In this document: positions 37,301 through 45,959 of the stretch, piece after piece
How the letters are laid out: every line of letters begins with the position of its first letter
Numbering within the stretch: position 1 is the stretch's first letter
Source: Parathalassolituus penaei
GTDB taxonomy: Bacteria > Pseudomonadota > Gammaproteobacteria > Pseudomonadales > Oceanobacteraceae
NCBI RefSeq assembly: GCF_026626885.1
Contig: NZ_JAPNOA010000039.1
Location: 1 to 64,000, forward strand
Reading direction: 5' to 3'
Length of the DNA stretch: 64,000 bases
Program-made: the position numbers and the translations under genes
The notes under the pieces: model-generated
Seen by the model: the letters and a program-made list of their open reading frames with translations, nothing else
Database searches by the model: none
Told to the model about the DNA's origin: nothing

Positions 37301-37932
37301 CGGGTTGCCAGCGGCGACGGATCAGCGCCCTCAAATTCGTACTGCAGCGGCTGGGTGATGGTCAGCGTCATTTCGTACGCCGTAAATTTTGCGTAGCTGC
37401 TGTTGTTGATGTAGGTGTACGAGACCCGGCGCACACCAACACGATTGATTTTGACCGCTTGTTGTTTATTGCCCTGAACCAGTATCAGAACCTCGCCGAC
37501 CTCGGGGGCATCGTCGACGTCTTCCGAATACACAGTGATCGCCACTTGCCCCTGTCGCTGAGTACCCACGGGGCGCAGAGACGAACGTGTGCTCATCACC
37601 ACATACTGCTCGACCGCGTTCTGAGCACTGAGGCGCTGGTCATAATGGTCGCCGGTGCTGAACAGCAGAGTGGAGACATTGGCGGCGCTGGAGTCTTTCA
37701 GAATAATAAAATGACTGCCCAGCCCTTTATCGGCGTTTGCAGATCGGACAGCCAAAAACAGCTTGCGCATGGATACACCGCCAATCGCCATCAGCGGTCT
37801 GGATATATCATCCCAAAGGTTATTGATTTGCCCGTTGGGAATAACGGTGCCGGTCATTTGGCCACCACCGTCGGTTTCGTCGGTCTGGCGTTCGGATTTC
37901 AGAATAACGACGTCTTCAGCTGAGATTGCCAT
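34396..37932 (-). CDS. Large phage tail structural protein
   Basis: A 1178-residue protein made mostly of repeated beta-sandwich-like units with recurring phrases of the type GSIVVALGG, GSISIPLLP, GTINYTTGSLSFTLP and GVVRLTFSQPV, each describing an operator-like strand set. This repetition suggests a string of similar domains. It lies between a small tail protein and the tape measure side of the module; a tail-tip or central-fibre role is inferred. Confidence 0.7.
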   Translation of the reverse strand: MAISAEDVVILKSERQTDETDGGGQMTGTVIPNGQINNLWDDISRPLMAIGGVSMRKLFLAVRSANADKGLGSHFIILKDSSAANVSTLLFSTGDHYDQRLSAQNAVEQYVVMSTRSSLRPVGTQRQGQVAITVYSEDVDDAPEVGEVLILVQGNKQQAVKINRVGVRRVSYTYINNSSYAKFTAYEMTLTITQPLQYEFEGADPSPLATRLTDIYNAQTNASARYYGIKPLAAAALSGSRSVQVESIFSPVIPAATTEQAVLDQKPGLLASAVQQSGVSRVLSLGTHSGTAMLTLPNGWVPGSLQLTIGGSLYTDDGSALKLASGIERLSAAAVVDARRGTLQLPLLSSQAISVTFLPGVTVELMPYTDSVTVTAGNRQLTYTEQLAPVPMPGSVRIEFSYLGRWFTITDNGTGKLSGSAASGTINYTTGSLSFTLPGEPDLGTDILYTWAQSPYRTLPAAVDLDAWVAVDLPAQPVAGTAVITWSRNSSQYTATANASNVLAGHASGYIRGTRIYMRPTAMPTSAITVSFSRHIAGVQLATMSVAEQTGGSLSINLGTSVRQGSVSFSLQASVDVNTTINGVVTTTRVKRTYRMVCDGLNRVMHSRQQVGSIDTNTGVITLDASSLRTDVSEFVQTDSSALGGGQYLTTTKTVRIETQSLAVSYYASTTATPVVETHTQALADTLITADLDATQPFIPGSIVVALGGLELVDRGDGYLYRSFNAVTAAGLQTGQIDYPSGSISIPLLPLVSTVPNIEGQLLCAASGIGVAAAVSKLVFRTSASPLRPSGLQFMARRAADAALLRAESANDGTINGSFDAADTLTSLPQGSSLSSYSLPIVPVAMTAGSASGTVDYVNGVVRLTFSQPVILSTLTYNAVSYTTIPLDPDVLGLNPVKLPTNGYVPVFQSGYLAVVHNTQRITLAAPIAGQVLECGRPSLAVVTIKDAADTDLDPAMFVVDRVTGVVTLADPFTAQDAEGNSLTLPLTLSHRVEDVVSLGAVGVDGTLQLLTELTHDYPAETSFVSAAVYFGTLQARIKNMHDRQTDDGGFDDTTGTPATASFDSVNWPILIDNRSAVKERWKIKFTSSTGFQCIGEQRGVIGTGSINADFAPLNPFTGEPYFTIKASGWGAGWVASNVLRFDTDPAAAPVWAIRTVLPSSGVAPEDATIFEGRVEAD

Positions 37933-38306
37933 TAAACAGGCTCCACGGTAATAAAATTCAGTGTCAGATCAAACAGATCATCCGGTGTCGCGACGGTGCA
38001 CTTAAACAACGGCCTCGCCTCAATGCCTCCGGCCTCCAAATCAAACAGCACAGTGAACGTTTGTGACGCCAGCGTTAATGCGCGCGGAACCAGCGGTTCT
38101 GACTCCAGCGCCTGCAGCTGTTCCAACTCGCTGCGGCTGATCCAGCTACCAGTCAATTTGATCGGGCGGCCGTAATGCAGCGCTACCGCCTGCACATTCA
38201 ATGCACCGTTCACCGCCCGCTGTTTGGAAAATGCCCAGGGTTTGAAATCCTGCTCGTTATCCCAGACCAGATTGTCTGGCAGTGGGAGCGTATTCAGCAT
38301 GGCCAT
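37932..38306 (-). CDS. Phage tail assembly or distal-tail protein
   Basis: A 124-residue protein immediately after the tape measure gene (1-base overlap at each side). Sequence such as LKLTGSWISRSELEQLQALE (IKLTGSWISRSEL) suggests a small distal-tail-like protein that caps the tape measure in siphoviruses. Position is the main evidence. Confidence 0.6.
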   Translation of the reverse strand: MAMLNTLPLPDNLVWDNEQDFKPWAFSKQRAVNGALNVQAVALHYGRPIKLTGSWISRSELEQLQALESEPLVPRALTLASQTFTVLFDLEAGGIEARPLFKCTVATPDDLFDLTLNFITVEPV

Positions 38307-41300
38307 TAAACGGATCTCCTCATGGCGTCTTCGATAATCGCCAGGATGTCTGATTTGTCAGTAGCAATAACGTTTGCAGACAAACTGCCCATCTCAATTC
38401 TGACAACCTCGACAACAGAAACGGTGGCAGCGCTGGATGCAGTGGTCTTGCTGGTTGTGGAGGCGGTACTGGATGAGCTATCGGACGAACTGGAACTGGC
38501 TGCCGCTGCCGTTGCGGATGAATTGCCATTGCCGTCAGCTTTCGCCTGGGCCTTCTGCTCTTTGCGGATTTCAGCGAGAGTGCTTAACGCTTCTTTATAG
38601 GCCGCTATGGCTTCTTTATTACCGGCGGCCTGGGCTTCGGCCAGCGCCGCTTCCAATTCGGCTTTGCGCTGTTTGTATTGGGATTCTTGCAGGGCTTCGG
38701 TTTCACCACGCAGCGAATACAGCTCTTGGCGCAGACTGGTCAGGGTATCGGTGGCGCTGCTGCTCATTTGCTGTAATTGAGCGGTGGCGGACGATATGGC
38801 GTTGCGCAGGGTGGCGAGGCTCTCAGAACCCAACAGGTTCATATTGGCGGTGGCGTTGCGGGCGCTATTTATCAAGGACTGGTTGACGGTTTCACCGCTT
38901 TGCAGCGCCGTCATATATTCCTCAAACTTCAGTTTCTGCTGGCCATACGCCAGGATGGTTTCGCCCTTGGCTTGCAGCACTGAGTTTTTCCAACGGTTGA
39001 TGCCCGTTACATCAAATACCTGCAGGTTATCCTTAGCGATACCGGCCAGCTGTTCACGGGCGTTTTGCATACCCGCTTCAATGGCTTCCACTTCTGTCAG
39101 GATCGGGCCGCTGTTGATGCCCAGCTTGCTGTCAAACATCGCCCCGGCTTCGGCGCTGAGGGCCTGCATTTCAGAGCGGACACCCCAGAACCACGCGCCC
39201 AGGTCATCGGTCAGGCCCTGCACATCGCGAGCGGTTTTTTCCGTGCTGTCAGCGAGATCCTGAGTCGCGTCTTTGGCTTTTCTGGCACCGTCGGCGGCTT
39301 TATCGCCTGCTTCTTTGCCGGTGTCACCGGCCTGCTTTTGTTTGTTGATCAGCTCATCCAGCTGCTCAGTCATGCCCAGTCGGGCGGCCTGCAGGCGCAG
39401 TTCGGATTCTGAAATATCGCTGTTAGCGGCAATGGCTGCCTCGGCGTAGTTCATAAACGCTTGCTGCTGTTCAGCAATTGGCAGGCCCGCTTTTACAATA
39501 TCGTCGTAGAGCTTGCGGGCAGATTCAGCAATACCATCCAGGGATGCCTGTGTGACGATCCCCGCGTCTTTCATGCGTCTTGCCAGATCGTCACTGGCAG
39601 CGCCCAGGCCGCTGGTTTCAGCCGTAATCTTTTTTACGGCATCTGCCGTGATCAACCCCTGAGCTTCCCAACGAGCCATAACCTCATCCAGCGCCGCTTT
39701 ATCGGCTGCGGATTTGGCGTTCTGGTAGGCATTGATAAAGGCTGTTTCGGTAAGACGCCCGGCAGTGGTGGCATCCGCACCAGATTGTTTCAGCTGCTCC
39801 TGATAAAGACCCAGATCGTTAATGGCTTGCGCTGTGCCCTTTGAAATCTGATTGTTCAGTTCGGCTTGAGACACTCCCAAACGGGTTAACGCCGCATCGA
39901 GTTCTGACGCCTTCAGCGATTCCAGCAGCTTTTGCAACTGCCCAACCGTGACACTGGCATCTTCAGCACCGGCAGCCACTTTTGCCATGGTTGCCTTCAA
40001 CAACTCGCCAAAGCGTGTACGCTCTTCGTCACTCAAGTTTTGCAGAGCGGCGCCCAGCCCATCGTTGATCTGGTCAGCGGTCAATGAGCCTTGCTGCTCT
40101 GCGTTTCGCAATGCAATGGCCAAACTGGCGACGCCTTTTTCACCGCCCTTCAACGCAGTCAAAACTTCGCCGGATAACACGCCTGCCAGCTTGCTGTTGT
40201 CGTCGATAGAGGTTTGCAGGTTTTGGTTAACGGCTTGATAGGCTTCGCTCAGCTGCTCCTGGCTGTAAGCCATTTGTTTGGCAGCATCAACAGCCTCCTG
40301 CTTGGCTTGGGCTGTGCGCTCGGCCAGTAACTCCAATGCTTGAGCGGCACTGATGTAAGAACCGGTTGCCTCGTCGATGGCGATCCGGCCATCAGTAATC
40401 GCAGCATCCAGTTCTTTCATGTTGGTGACGGTGACGCCGGTCTTTTCACTGATCTCGGCGAAACGAGCAGCCAGAGCCTTTTGGGATTCGTCCAGCTTCT
40501 TATTAACGGCAGCCAGCGCTTCGGCAGCCTGTTGATGTTCTTTGAGCGTGCTGACCAGGGTTGTTACCTGATCAATGGCAAAGGCGAATGCCGCAAACGG
40601 AAATGCTTTGATAATCAGACCAACCGACGCTGCCGCCGCTTTGGATGCCAGCGCCAACAGATCCATTGAGGCGACGGCTTTTATTCCCACGACCGTGGCA
40701 ATGGATGCACCCGTGGTTGCCACCTTGGCGGCGATGTCGTCCAGGCTGCCAGAAATTCCGTTCAACGCACTGACAACCAGTTCGGATGCTCCGGTCGCAT
40801 TGTTCAGTTCGCCCAGGAATGTTTGCCACTCATTGGTCAGGCGTTGCGTCGCCTGACCAATGGTGGTTGGCATCTGCTCAAATTCATCACGGATGGCGTC
40901 CGACTGTTGTTGCAGAGCTTTCACCACCACATCGGCGGTCAGCTTGCCTTCTTCTGCCATATTGCGCAGCTCGCCGGTATTCACGCCCAGGCTTTCGGCC
41001 ATGGCCCGCGCCAGGCGCGGACTTTGCTCCATGATGGAGTTGAATTCATCACCGCGCAGCACACCGCTTTGCAGCGCCTGCCCCAGCTGAGTAATAGCAG
41101 CGTCAGCTTCTTGGGCTGATGCACCAGACACGATCATGGATTTACTGATGGTGTCGGTCAGTTCAGCAACCTCGGACTGCGACAGGCTCAGTTCTTTGGT
41201 AGCCCGTGTCAGGTTGCTGAACAGATCTCCGACGGATTCCAGCGAGCTGCCGGTGTTATTAGCGGTGTCTCGCACCGATGCCAACGCGGCATCAAAATTT

Positions 41301-42616
41301 CCGGTTTCCCCCACCGCCAGCTTCATGCGGCTGGTCATGTTGGTGTAGCCATCCACCAGGTCCGTGATCGCTTGCAGGTTGTTACCAATCAGATCCGTGG
41401 CCCACGCTACACCGGCAAGATTCTGGAGGCGTGACAGCTGGGTTGAGATGGACTCGACACCCTCGCTGATCTTTTTATGGGAGCGCTCGGCCTGTTCGGC
41501 TGACTGGGCGCTGTTGTCGAGCGCCAGTGATTCGGCCTTGAGGCGTTGAATCAGTGACTGCTGCTGGTTATCCAGGTCACGCGATGCACTGGCCAGTTCC
41601 AGCTGTCGGTCGGCGAGATTGTTGGTGTCCACTCCGGCCGCCGATAGACGGGATTTCAGTTTGCTGACAGCGTCCTGATTGCGCTCGAAAGCACTGGCAG
41701 CCTGAATGGCCGTTTGCTCGGCCTGTTGCAGGGCTCGGGCTTGCTGTTGAGTGGGAGCTTCGGCCAGGTCAAACGTCTGCGCCAGTTCTTTGGCTTGCTG
41801 TTGGGCCCGATCCATCGCAACGCGGCTTTGTTCGGTGGTTTGCTCCAGCTTCAGCAGGGCTGCAATCAGCGCCTGCTGGCGTCCGGCACTGTCAAAGGCG
41901 GCGGCCAGCTGGTCGATTTCAGATTGCAGCTGGCTGGTTTTGATACCAGCGGCGGCCAGGTCGCTGATGGTCTTTTGTGTTCCGGCTTGCAGGTTTTTGC
42001 CTGCGGCCAGCAAACGTTCAGCGGTGTTTTCAGCTGCCTTGGCCAGTTGTTGCTGACGTTCATTGGCACGGTCGTACTCGGGTGCACTGGCCCCGACCTG
42101 TTCGGCCGTCGCTGCAACCTTTTGCTTCAGGGTATCGGCTGCCACACCCAGTTCAGTGGAAGTGCGCTTCAGGTCGACCTGGTGTTGGGCCAGATTGCTA
42201 CTGGACAACCCGGCATCGGTCATGGTGCCGCGCAGGTCTTGCAGCTTCAGGCGGCTGGCTTGATAGGCGTCGGCCGCATCGCGGGTAGCCTGACGGGCGC
42301 GCTCAAATTCCGCCGTCTGTTTTTTGGTCGGGCTTTCAGTGTCTTTTAACGCCAGCGCCAGTTCTCGGGTTTTCTGCTGTGCCTGCTCCAGAGCGTTTTT
42401 GGCATCGTTGGTTTTGGTCTTCAGATCAACGAACTGATCCACCAGTTTTTGCTGCTGACTGACCTCGTTCATGGCTTCCGCCAGTTGCTTTGCCTCATCT
42501 TCAAAAGCAGCGGTTTCAACCCCGGCGGCGGCCAGTGCACGGGTGACAGCGGCAATGTTTTCAAGGCCGGTCTGTGCTATTTTGAGAGCCAGCGCTACTT
42601 CGAGGTTATTTGCCAT
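38306..42616 (-). CDS. Tail tape measure protein
   Basis: A 1436-residue protein. The first 430 residues are Gln/Ala-rich coiled coil with internally repeated blocks (AAGVETAAFEDEAKQLA, AAGIKTSQLQSEIDQLA, AAGVDTNNLADRQLELA). Then comes the tape measure N-terminal domain (SQSEVAELTDTISKSMIVSG, QSGVLRGDEFNSIMEQSPRL), hydrophobic segments near 690-740, and a long helical tail. The ATG at 42614-42616 was chosen over a longer frame because the extra 41 residues do not look like tape measure sequence. No sheath gene is present, so the tail is non-contractile. Confidence 0.9.
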   Translation of the reverse strand: MANNLEVALALKIAQTGLENIAAVTRALAAAGVETAAFEDEAKQLAEAMNEVSQQQKLVDQFVDLKTKTNDAKNALEQAQQKTRELALALKDTESPTKKQTAEFERARQATRDAADAYQASRLKLQDLRGTMTDAGLSSSNLAQHQVDLKRTSTELGVAADTLKQKVAATAEQVGASAPEYDRANERQQQLAKAAENTAERLLAAGKNLQAGTQKTISDLAAAGIKTSQLQSEIDQLAAAFDSAGRQQALIAALLKLEQTTEQSRVAMDRAQQQAKELAQTFDLAEAPTQQQARALQQAEQTAIQAASAFERNQDAVSKLKSRLSAAGVDTNNLADRQLELASASRDLDNQQQSLIQRLKAESLALDNSAQSAEQAERSHKKISEGVESISTQLSRLQNLAGVAWATDLIGNNLQAITDLVDGYTNMTSRMKLAVGETGNFDAALASVRDTANNTGSSLESVGDLFSNLTRATKELSLSQSEVAELTDTISKSMIVSGASAQEADAAITQLGQALQSGVLRGDEFNSIMEQSPRLARAMAESLGVNTGELRNMAEEGKLTADVVVKALQQQSDAIRDEFEQMPTTIGQATQRLTNEWQTFLGELNNATGASELVVSALNGISGSLDDIAAKVATTGASIATVVGIKAVASMDLLALASKAAAASVGLIIKAFPFAAFAFAIDQVTTLVSTLKEHQQAAEALAAVNKKLDESQKALAARFAEISEKTGVTVTNMKELDAAITDGRIAIDEATGSYISAAQALELLAERTAQAKQEAVDAAKQMAYSQEQLSEAYQAVNQNLQTSIDDNSKLAGVLSGEVLTALKGGEKGVASLAIALRNAEQQGSLTADQINDGLGAALQNLSDEERTRFGELLKATMAKVAAGAEDASVTVGQLQKLLESLKASELDAALTRLGVSQAELNNQISKGTAQAINDLGLYQEQLKQSGADATTAGRLTETAFINAYQNAKSAADKAALDEVMARWEAQGLITADAVKKITAETSGLGAASDDLARRMKDAGIVTQASLDGIAESARKLYDDIVKAGLPIAEQQQAFMNYAEAAIAANSDISESELRLQAARLGMTEQLDELINKQKQAGDTGKEAGDKAADGARKAKDATQDLADSTEKTARDVQGLTDDLGAWFWGVRSEMQALSAEAGAMFDSKLGINSGPILTEVEAIEAGMQNAREQLAGIAKDNLQVFDVTGINRWKNSVLQAKGETILAYGQQKLKFEEYMTALQSGETVNQSLINSARNATANMNLLGSESLATLRNAISSATAQLQQMSSSATDTLTSLRQELYSLRGETEALQESQYKQRKAELEAALAEAQAAGNKEAIAAYKEALSTLAEIRKEQKAQAKADGNGNSSATAAAASSSSSDSSSSTASTTSKTTASSAATVSVVEVVRIEMGSLSANVIATDKSDILAIIEDAMRRSV

Positions 42617-42782
42617 GAAGATCTTTATTCCCCTGTTTGTGTTTGGTGTTTGGCTGATCGCCATTGGCATCGGTGCAAAGCTGGGCACAGCCATTGTATG
42701 GGGAGGTGCGTTGGTTTTGGCTGCACCGGCTGCGGCCACTGTTTATTACGCATGGCTGATTCTGTTCCGCCCACCCGCTTGA
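42615..42782 (+). CDS. Small two-TM membrane protein, divergent from the tape measure gene
   Basis: A 55-residue plus-strand protein, MKIFIPLFVFGVWLIAIGIG followed by a second hydrophobic stretch, LVLAAPAAATVYYAWLILF. Its ATG overlaps the tape measure ATG in the opposite direction (CATG). A GAGG lies 9 bp upstream, and a strong terminator follows 20 bp after the stop. These signs support a real gene in a tail operon read the other way. It may be expressed in the lysogen; the function is unknown. Confidence 0.55.
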   Translation: MKIFIPLFVFGVWLIAIGIGAKLGTAIVWGGALVLAAPAAATVYYAWLILFRPPA

Positions 42783-42802
42783 TAGCGGTCTCCGATTTAT
42801 TG

Positions 42803-42826
42803 AAAAGGGCCTCGCGGCCCTTTTTT
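42803..42826. terminator. Bidirectional intrinsic terminator between tail tube and small membrane gene
   Basis: AAAAGGGCC-TCGC-GGCCCTTTT is a perfect 9-bp stem with a T run on both strands. It ends the plus-strand small gene and also lies just after the minus-strand tail tube gene, so late transcription into the tape measure gene would need to read through it. Confidence 0.8.
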
Positions 42827-42843
42827 GTTACGTGCTTCCTGCC

Positions 42844-43593
42844 TTACTGCTGACTGATGCGGTAGAACTTGCTGACGCCGGTACCGGTCTTGCTGGTGTC
42901 TTTCAGTACAGTTCCTTCCAGCGGCAGGCTGCCGAAGCCGGTGCTGATCAGCCCCAACTCTTTGGCCAGCGCCGGTTTGAACTTGAACACATCCAGAATC
43001 TGCGGGCTGTCACCGTTGCTGTCCGCTTCGTTCATGCCGCCGAATACCAGCTCCAGTTCCACACCGCTGCCGGTCAGAGCTTCGATGACGTCGTATTCCG
43101 GATTGGCGTAGCTGACCAGGATGGCAGCGCCGTCGGTGATGCCACCGCCCTGAATAATAAACAGGCCCTCGGCGCGGACTTCGTAGTCAGTGCCTGCCAC
43201 AAAGGCGGTGCCCGCCGGGTCACTGGTGACAACCACGGAGGTTGGGTTGATGTGCGCCAGGCGGATCAGGCCGCCTTGCTTGGCGGTGTGGGCTTCGTCG
43301 GTGACGGTGCCGCTGGTCACGGTGCTGGCGGTACCGCGCAGCAGCCAGGCCAGGTTCTGGCGGTTCCAGTCGTAAACCGCAGCGGTCAGGGTCACGGCCT
43401 TGAGCTGGCGGCTTTCGGCGTAGGTGCCGCCACCGGGGCGGTTGTCGGCCAGACTTTGCACGTCTTCTTCGTGGGCCAGTTTCAGTTCACCCACGTTGCC
43501 CAACTCGATCATGGCGTCGGTGCTGCCCGCCACGCGGGCGTAAACGTTGCCCGCACCACGGTAGGGGCGGAAGGTTTTGATGGTGGTTGGCAT
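42844..43593 (-). CDS. Tail tube (major tail) protein
   Basis: A 249-residue protein from MPTTIKTFRPYRGAGNVYARV. The sequence AELGNVGELKLAHEEDVQSLADNRPGGG-like (ELGNVGELKLAHEEDVQSLA) and beta-rich remainder fit the tail tube protein in B3-like transposable siphoviruses, which sits between the head-tail connectors and the tape measure as it does here. No sheath partner is present. Confidence 0.7.
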   Translation of the reverse strand: MPTTIKTFRPYRGAGNVYARVAGSTDAMIELGNVGELKLAHEEDVQSLADNRPGGGTYAESRQLKAVTLTAAVYDWNRQNLAWLLRGTASTVTSGTVTDEAHTAKQGGLIRLAHINPTSVVVTSDPAGTAFVAGTDYEVRAEGLFIIQGGGITDGAAILVSYANPEYDVIEALTGSGVELELVFGGMNEADSNGDSPQILDVFKFKPALAKELGLISTGFGSLPLEGTVLKDTSKTGTGVSKFYRISQQ

Positions 43594-43617
43594 AACGCTC
43601 TCCGGGTCACTCAGGGG

Positions 43618-43803
43618 TTATTGTGCGGTGGCAGGCATAGCGGCAACGGCTTCCACAACGCCCTCTGATCGCAACCAGTTCGCGGTGGCCACGGTAACGG
43701 TCAGCTTCTCACCTGGCTTAAAGGCTTTGCCTTGATGGGTGTGGGGTTTGGCCAGCACGACGGTTTCGGTCGCGGTGGCTGGGGTTTTGGATGCGCTTGC
43801 CAT
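43618..43803 (-). CDS. Small head-tail region protein (gp38/DUF2635-like)
   Basis: A 61-residue protein from the ATG at 43801-43803 (GGAG 5 bp before it), with VLAKPHTHQGKAFKPGEKLTV. The motif fits the short Mu gp38-type proteins placed between the connectors and the tail tube. The role is not known. Confidence 0.6.
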   Translation of the reverse strand: MASASKTPATATETVVLAKPHTHQGKAFKPGEKLTVTVATANWLRSEGVVEAVAAMPATAQ

Positions 43804-43832
43804 GGTCACTCCGGGCCAGGTGCCCGGTGTAT

Positions 43833-44264
43833 TCAGGCGCTGGCGGTTAAGGTGGTTTCGACGGCGAAGGCCAGCGGCAGGTATTGATGCCCGGCGCTGT
43901 AGCTCGCCTGTGGTGCGTTTACCAAGATAAGTGGTTTGGCGGCGGCATCGGGTTTAAAGCCCATTAATGTCGGCGCTACCTGGGCGGCCAACTCAACGGC
44001 TTCAGAGCGGGCGGCGCTGCCGCTGCGGGGATTGCGGACGTTACGGACGGCTATTACGGCCAGCCAGGTTTGCTGAATGCGGCTAGCGCGGCCGTCGTTG
44101 CGGGATTCCAGGACACGGTAGTTTTGATACACCAGATGCACGGCGGGCACCGGTTGGCTGGCTTCGGTAGCACCGGCCAGATCGGCGGCGGTAAGGACGT
44201 GAACATGGGCTGGCAGGCGGCTTTTCAGACGCGCCACCAGCTCGGTTTCGATATGGTCAAACAT
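43833..44264 (-). CDS. Mu gp37-like (DUF1834) head-tail protein
   Basis: A 143-residue protein, MFDHIETELVARLKSRLPAH, with VPAVHLVYQNYRVLESRNDGRASRIQQTW. This fits Mu gp37/DUF1834, a tail terminator-like component. It lies between the DUF1320 connector and the gp38-like gene in the Mu order. Confidence 0.75.
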   Translation of the reverse strand: MFDHIETELVARLKSRLPAHVHVLTAADLAGATEASQPVPAVHLVYQNYRVLESRNDGRASRIQQTWLAVIAVRNVRNPRSGSAARSEAVELAAQVAPTLMGFKPDAAAKPLILVNAPQASYSAGHQYLPLAFAVETTLTASA

Positions 44265-44273
44265 GCTGCCTCC

Positions 44274-44696
44274 TTAAACCCCGAAGGCCCCACTACCCCG
44301 GCGCCAGTCATGGCCATCGCTGCTGATCTCGATACCATCGGCGTCGGTGCTGGTATTGGCGGCCTCCGGTATTGGCAGGCTGGCGGTGCCGCTGGCCACC
44401 CGCACCAGGAACTTGATGCGCTCCTGGTAACGCTCGCGCACCAGCTCGGGCACGGCCGCGCCGTACAGGTAATAACGGCTAACATCAGCGCAGACCGCCA
44501 CCAGCAGCGTGGGGATTGTGGCCAGCGGCAGTGCGTAGCGTCCGGCCAGATAGCTGTCGATTTCGTCGCTGGCATCGGCCAGGGCGGAATCAATCTGGCT
44601 ATTGCCCAACTGACCGCTGTTATCCGTATCGGTCAGCTGCAACAATTCCAGTTCACCAAAACGGGATACCAGATCGGTGGCGGTTGCATAGGCCAT
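44274..44696 (-). CDS. Mu gp36-like (DUF1320) connector protein
   Basis: A 140-residue protein beginning MAYATATDLVSRFGELELLQLTD, with SALADASDEIDSYLAGRYALPL, the classic DUF1320 opening shared with head completion proteins. It joins head to tail. It overlaps the upstream gene by one base (TGATG). Confidence 0.85.
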   Translation of the reverse strand: MAYATATDLVSRFGELELLQLTDTDNSGQLGNSQIDSALADASDEIDSYLAGRYALPLATIPTLLVAVCADVSRYYLYGAAVPELVRERYQERIKFLVRVASGTASLPIPEAANTSTDADGIEISSDGHDWRRGSGAFGV

Positions 44697-44977
44697 CAGT
44701 CACCACCACCAGGCAGCGCCTGCCCTTCTTCCTTGGCCGTGGCGGCCTCCGTTGTTTTGTCAACTTCCTGCACAGCGTCTTTCACGATCAGGGCCGGGTC
44801 ATTACGCAGGGCCTTGATCTGATGTTCTTTCAAGTCAGCCAGCGGAATGACCGTCGGTGTTTCAGCAAAGCCAAAACCGGCGCGGCGGAATTTGCTGATA
44901 CCGCGTGCCGTACTGATCATCAGCGCTGGCACGCCTTTAGATGGCGCGGGCTTTTTAACCGGGGTTTTATCCGTCAT
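44696..44977 (-). CDS. Mu gp35-like (FluMu HI1506 type) protein
   Basis: A 93-residue protein with RRAGFGFAETPTVIPLADL followed by KEHQIKALRNDPALIV, which fits the Mu gp35/HI1506 family: a small helix-extension-helix protein between the major head gene and the connectors. The function is unknown. Confidence 0.75.
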   Translation of the reverse strand: MTDKTPVKKPAPSKGVPALMISTARGISKFRRAGFGFAETPTVIPLADLKEHQIKALRNDPALIVKDAVQEVDKTTEAATAKEEGQALPGGGD

Positions 44978-45036
44978 AAATCACCTATTAACGTCTGTTA
45001 AAGCCCCGTCAAACGACGGGGCGTTACCCCTGCGTG

Positions 45037-45957
45037 TTACAGGGCGTCGGCCACCAGCAACTTGACCTTGCCTTTCAGCTCGTTGTTAACGGCGGCACCG
45101 TTTTCTACCAACAGATCACGCTCTAACAACTTGGTGGCGGCTTCTTCCAGGCTGGCGGGTACCACCAACAGGGTTGGGCGGATCTTCAGCTTCTTGCCAC
45201 CGTCACGGGTAAAGGCGCGCATTGCCTTCCAGGCGGCCCACAGGTTAGTAGCATTGAGGTCATCCTTTACCCCAAACGCCATTTGCCAGAAGCCGTAACC
45301 GGCGTTGCCGCGCAGGTCGGCACCGAACTGGAACTCGTTGCTGGTGAACACCGCCGGATCGTCTGGGTTAAACAGGGTGGTCAGGGCCAGGTTACGGCGG
45401 TTCTGCCAGATCAGCGGCTTGATAGCGCGGGAGGTGTCCAACAAATACCAGGGCTCGCCGGTATAGCTGCCATTCACCAGCACGTTGGCCACAGAGGCAT
45501 CGGTGCCGGTGCCATCGTGGGCACTGTTGACCGGGTGATCGGTATCAAAAAAATACTGGCCGTCGTAACAGGTGTTGGCCCAGCCGCTGGCCAACAACGC
45601 AAACACCAACTCGTCCGGGAACTCGGCACCTTCGCGGGCCAGCTCCTGCACCATGGGCTTATAGATGCCCAGGTTGTCGTCTTCGATGTCGTCGCGGTTG
45701 ACGGCAATCGAGCTTTCAAAGGTCTTGTTGGTGATGCTGTAGCCGTGTTCCTTGATGCTGTTCATCACACGGTCGCCAATCCATTCGCGGAAGCCGGGCA
45801 TACTGCCCAACCAGCCGTAGGTGTTGCTTTTGGTGGTGCTGGGCACCACGGTCGCTACCTGCGAATACTGCGGGTCAACGGTTTGCAGGGCGTTCTGAAA
45901 ATCGGCACGGAAAGCGGTGCGCAGGCTGTTCAGAATGGCAGCGGTAACAAAGGCCAT
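45037..45957 (-). CDS. Major head subunit (gpT-like)
   Basis: A 306-residue protein with LRTAFRADFQNALQTVDPQ, VVPSTTKSNTYGWLGSMPGF and NTCYDGQYFFDTDHPV, the signature phrases of the Mu gpT capsid family. It is 2 bp after the protease/scaffold gene, as in Mu. Confidence 0.93.
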   Translation of the reverse strand: MAFVTAAILNSLRTAFRADFQNALQTVDPQYSQVATVVPSTTKSNTYGWLGSMPGFREWIGDRVMNSIKEHGYSITNKTFESSIAVNRDDIEDDNLGIYKPMVQELAREGAEFPDELVFALLASGWANTCYDGQYFFDTDHPVNSAHDGTGTDASVANVLVNGSYTGEPWYLLDTSRAIKPLIWQNRRNLALTTLFNPDDPAVFTSNEFQFGADLRGNAGYGFWQMAFGVKDDLNATNLWAAWKAMRAFTRDGGKKLKIRPTLLVVPASLEEAATKLLERDLLVENGAAVNNELKGKVKLLVADAL

Positions 45958-45959
45958 GA

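Noticed and set aside
30627..43809. Contractile tail (sheath) genes as in Mu itself
   Set aside because: No sheath-like protein is present between the connectors and the tape measure; a 249-residue tube protein alone fits a siphovirus-type tail.
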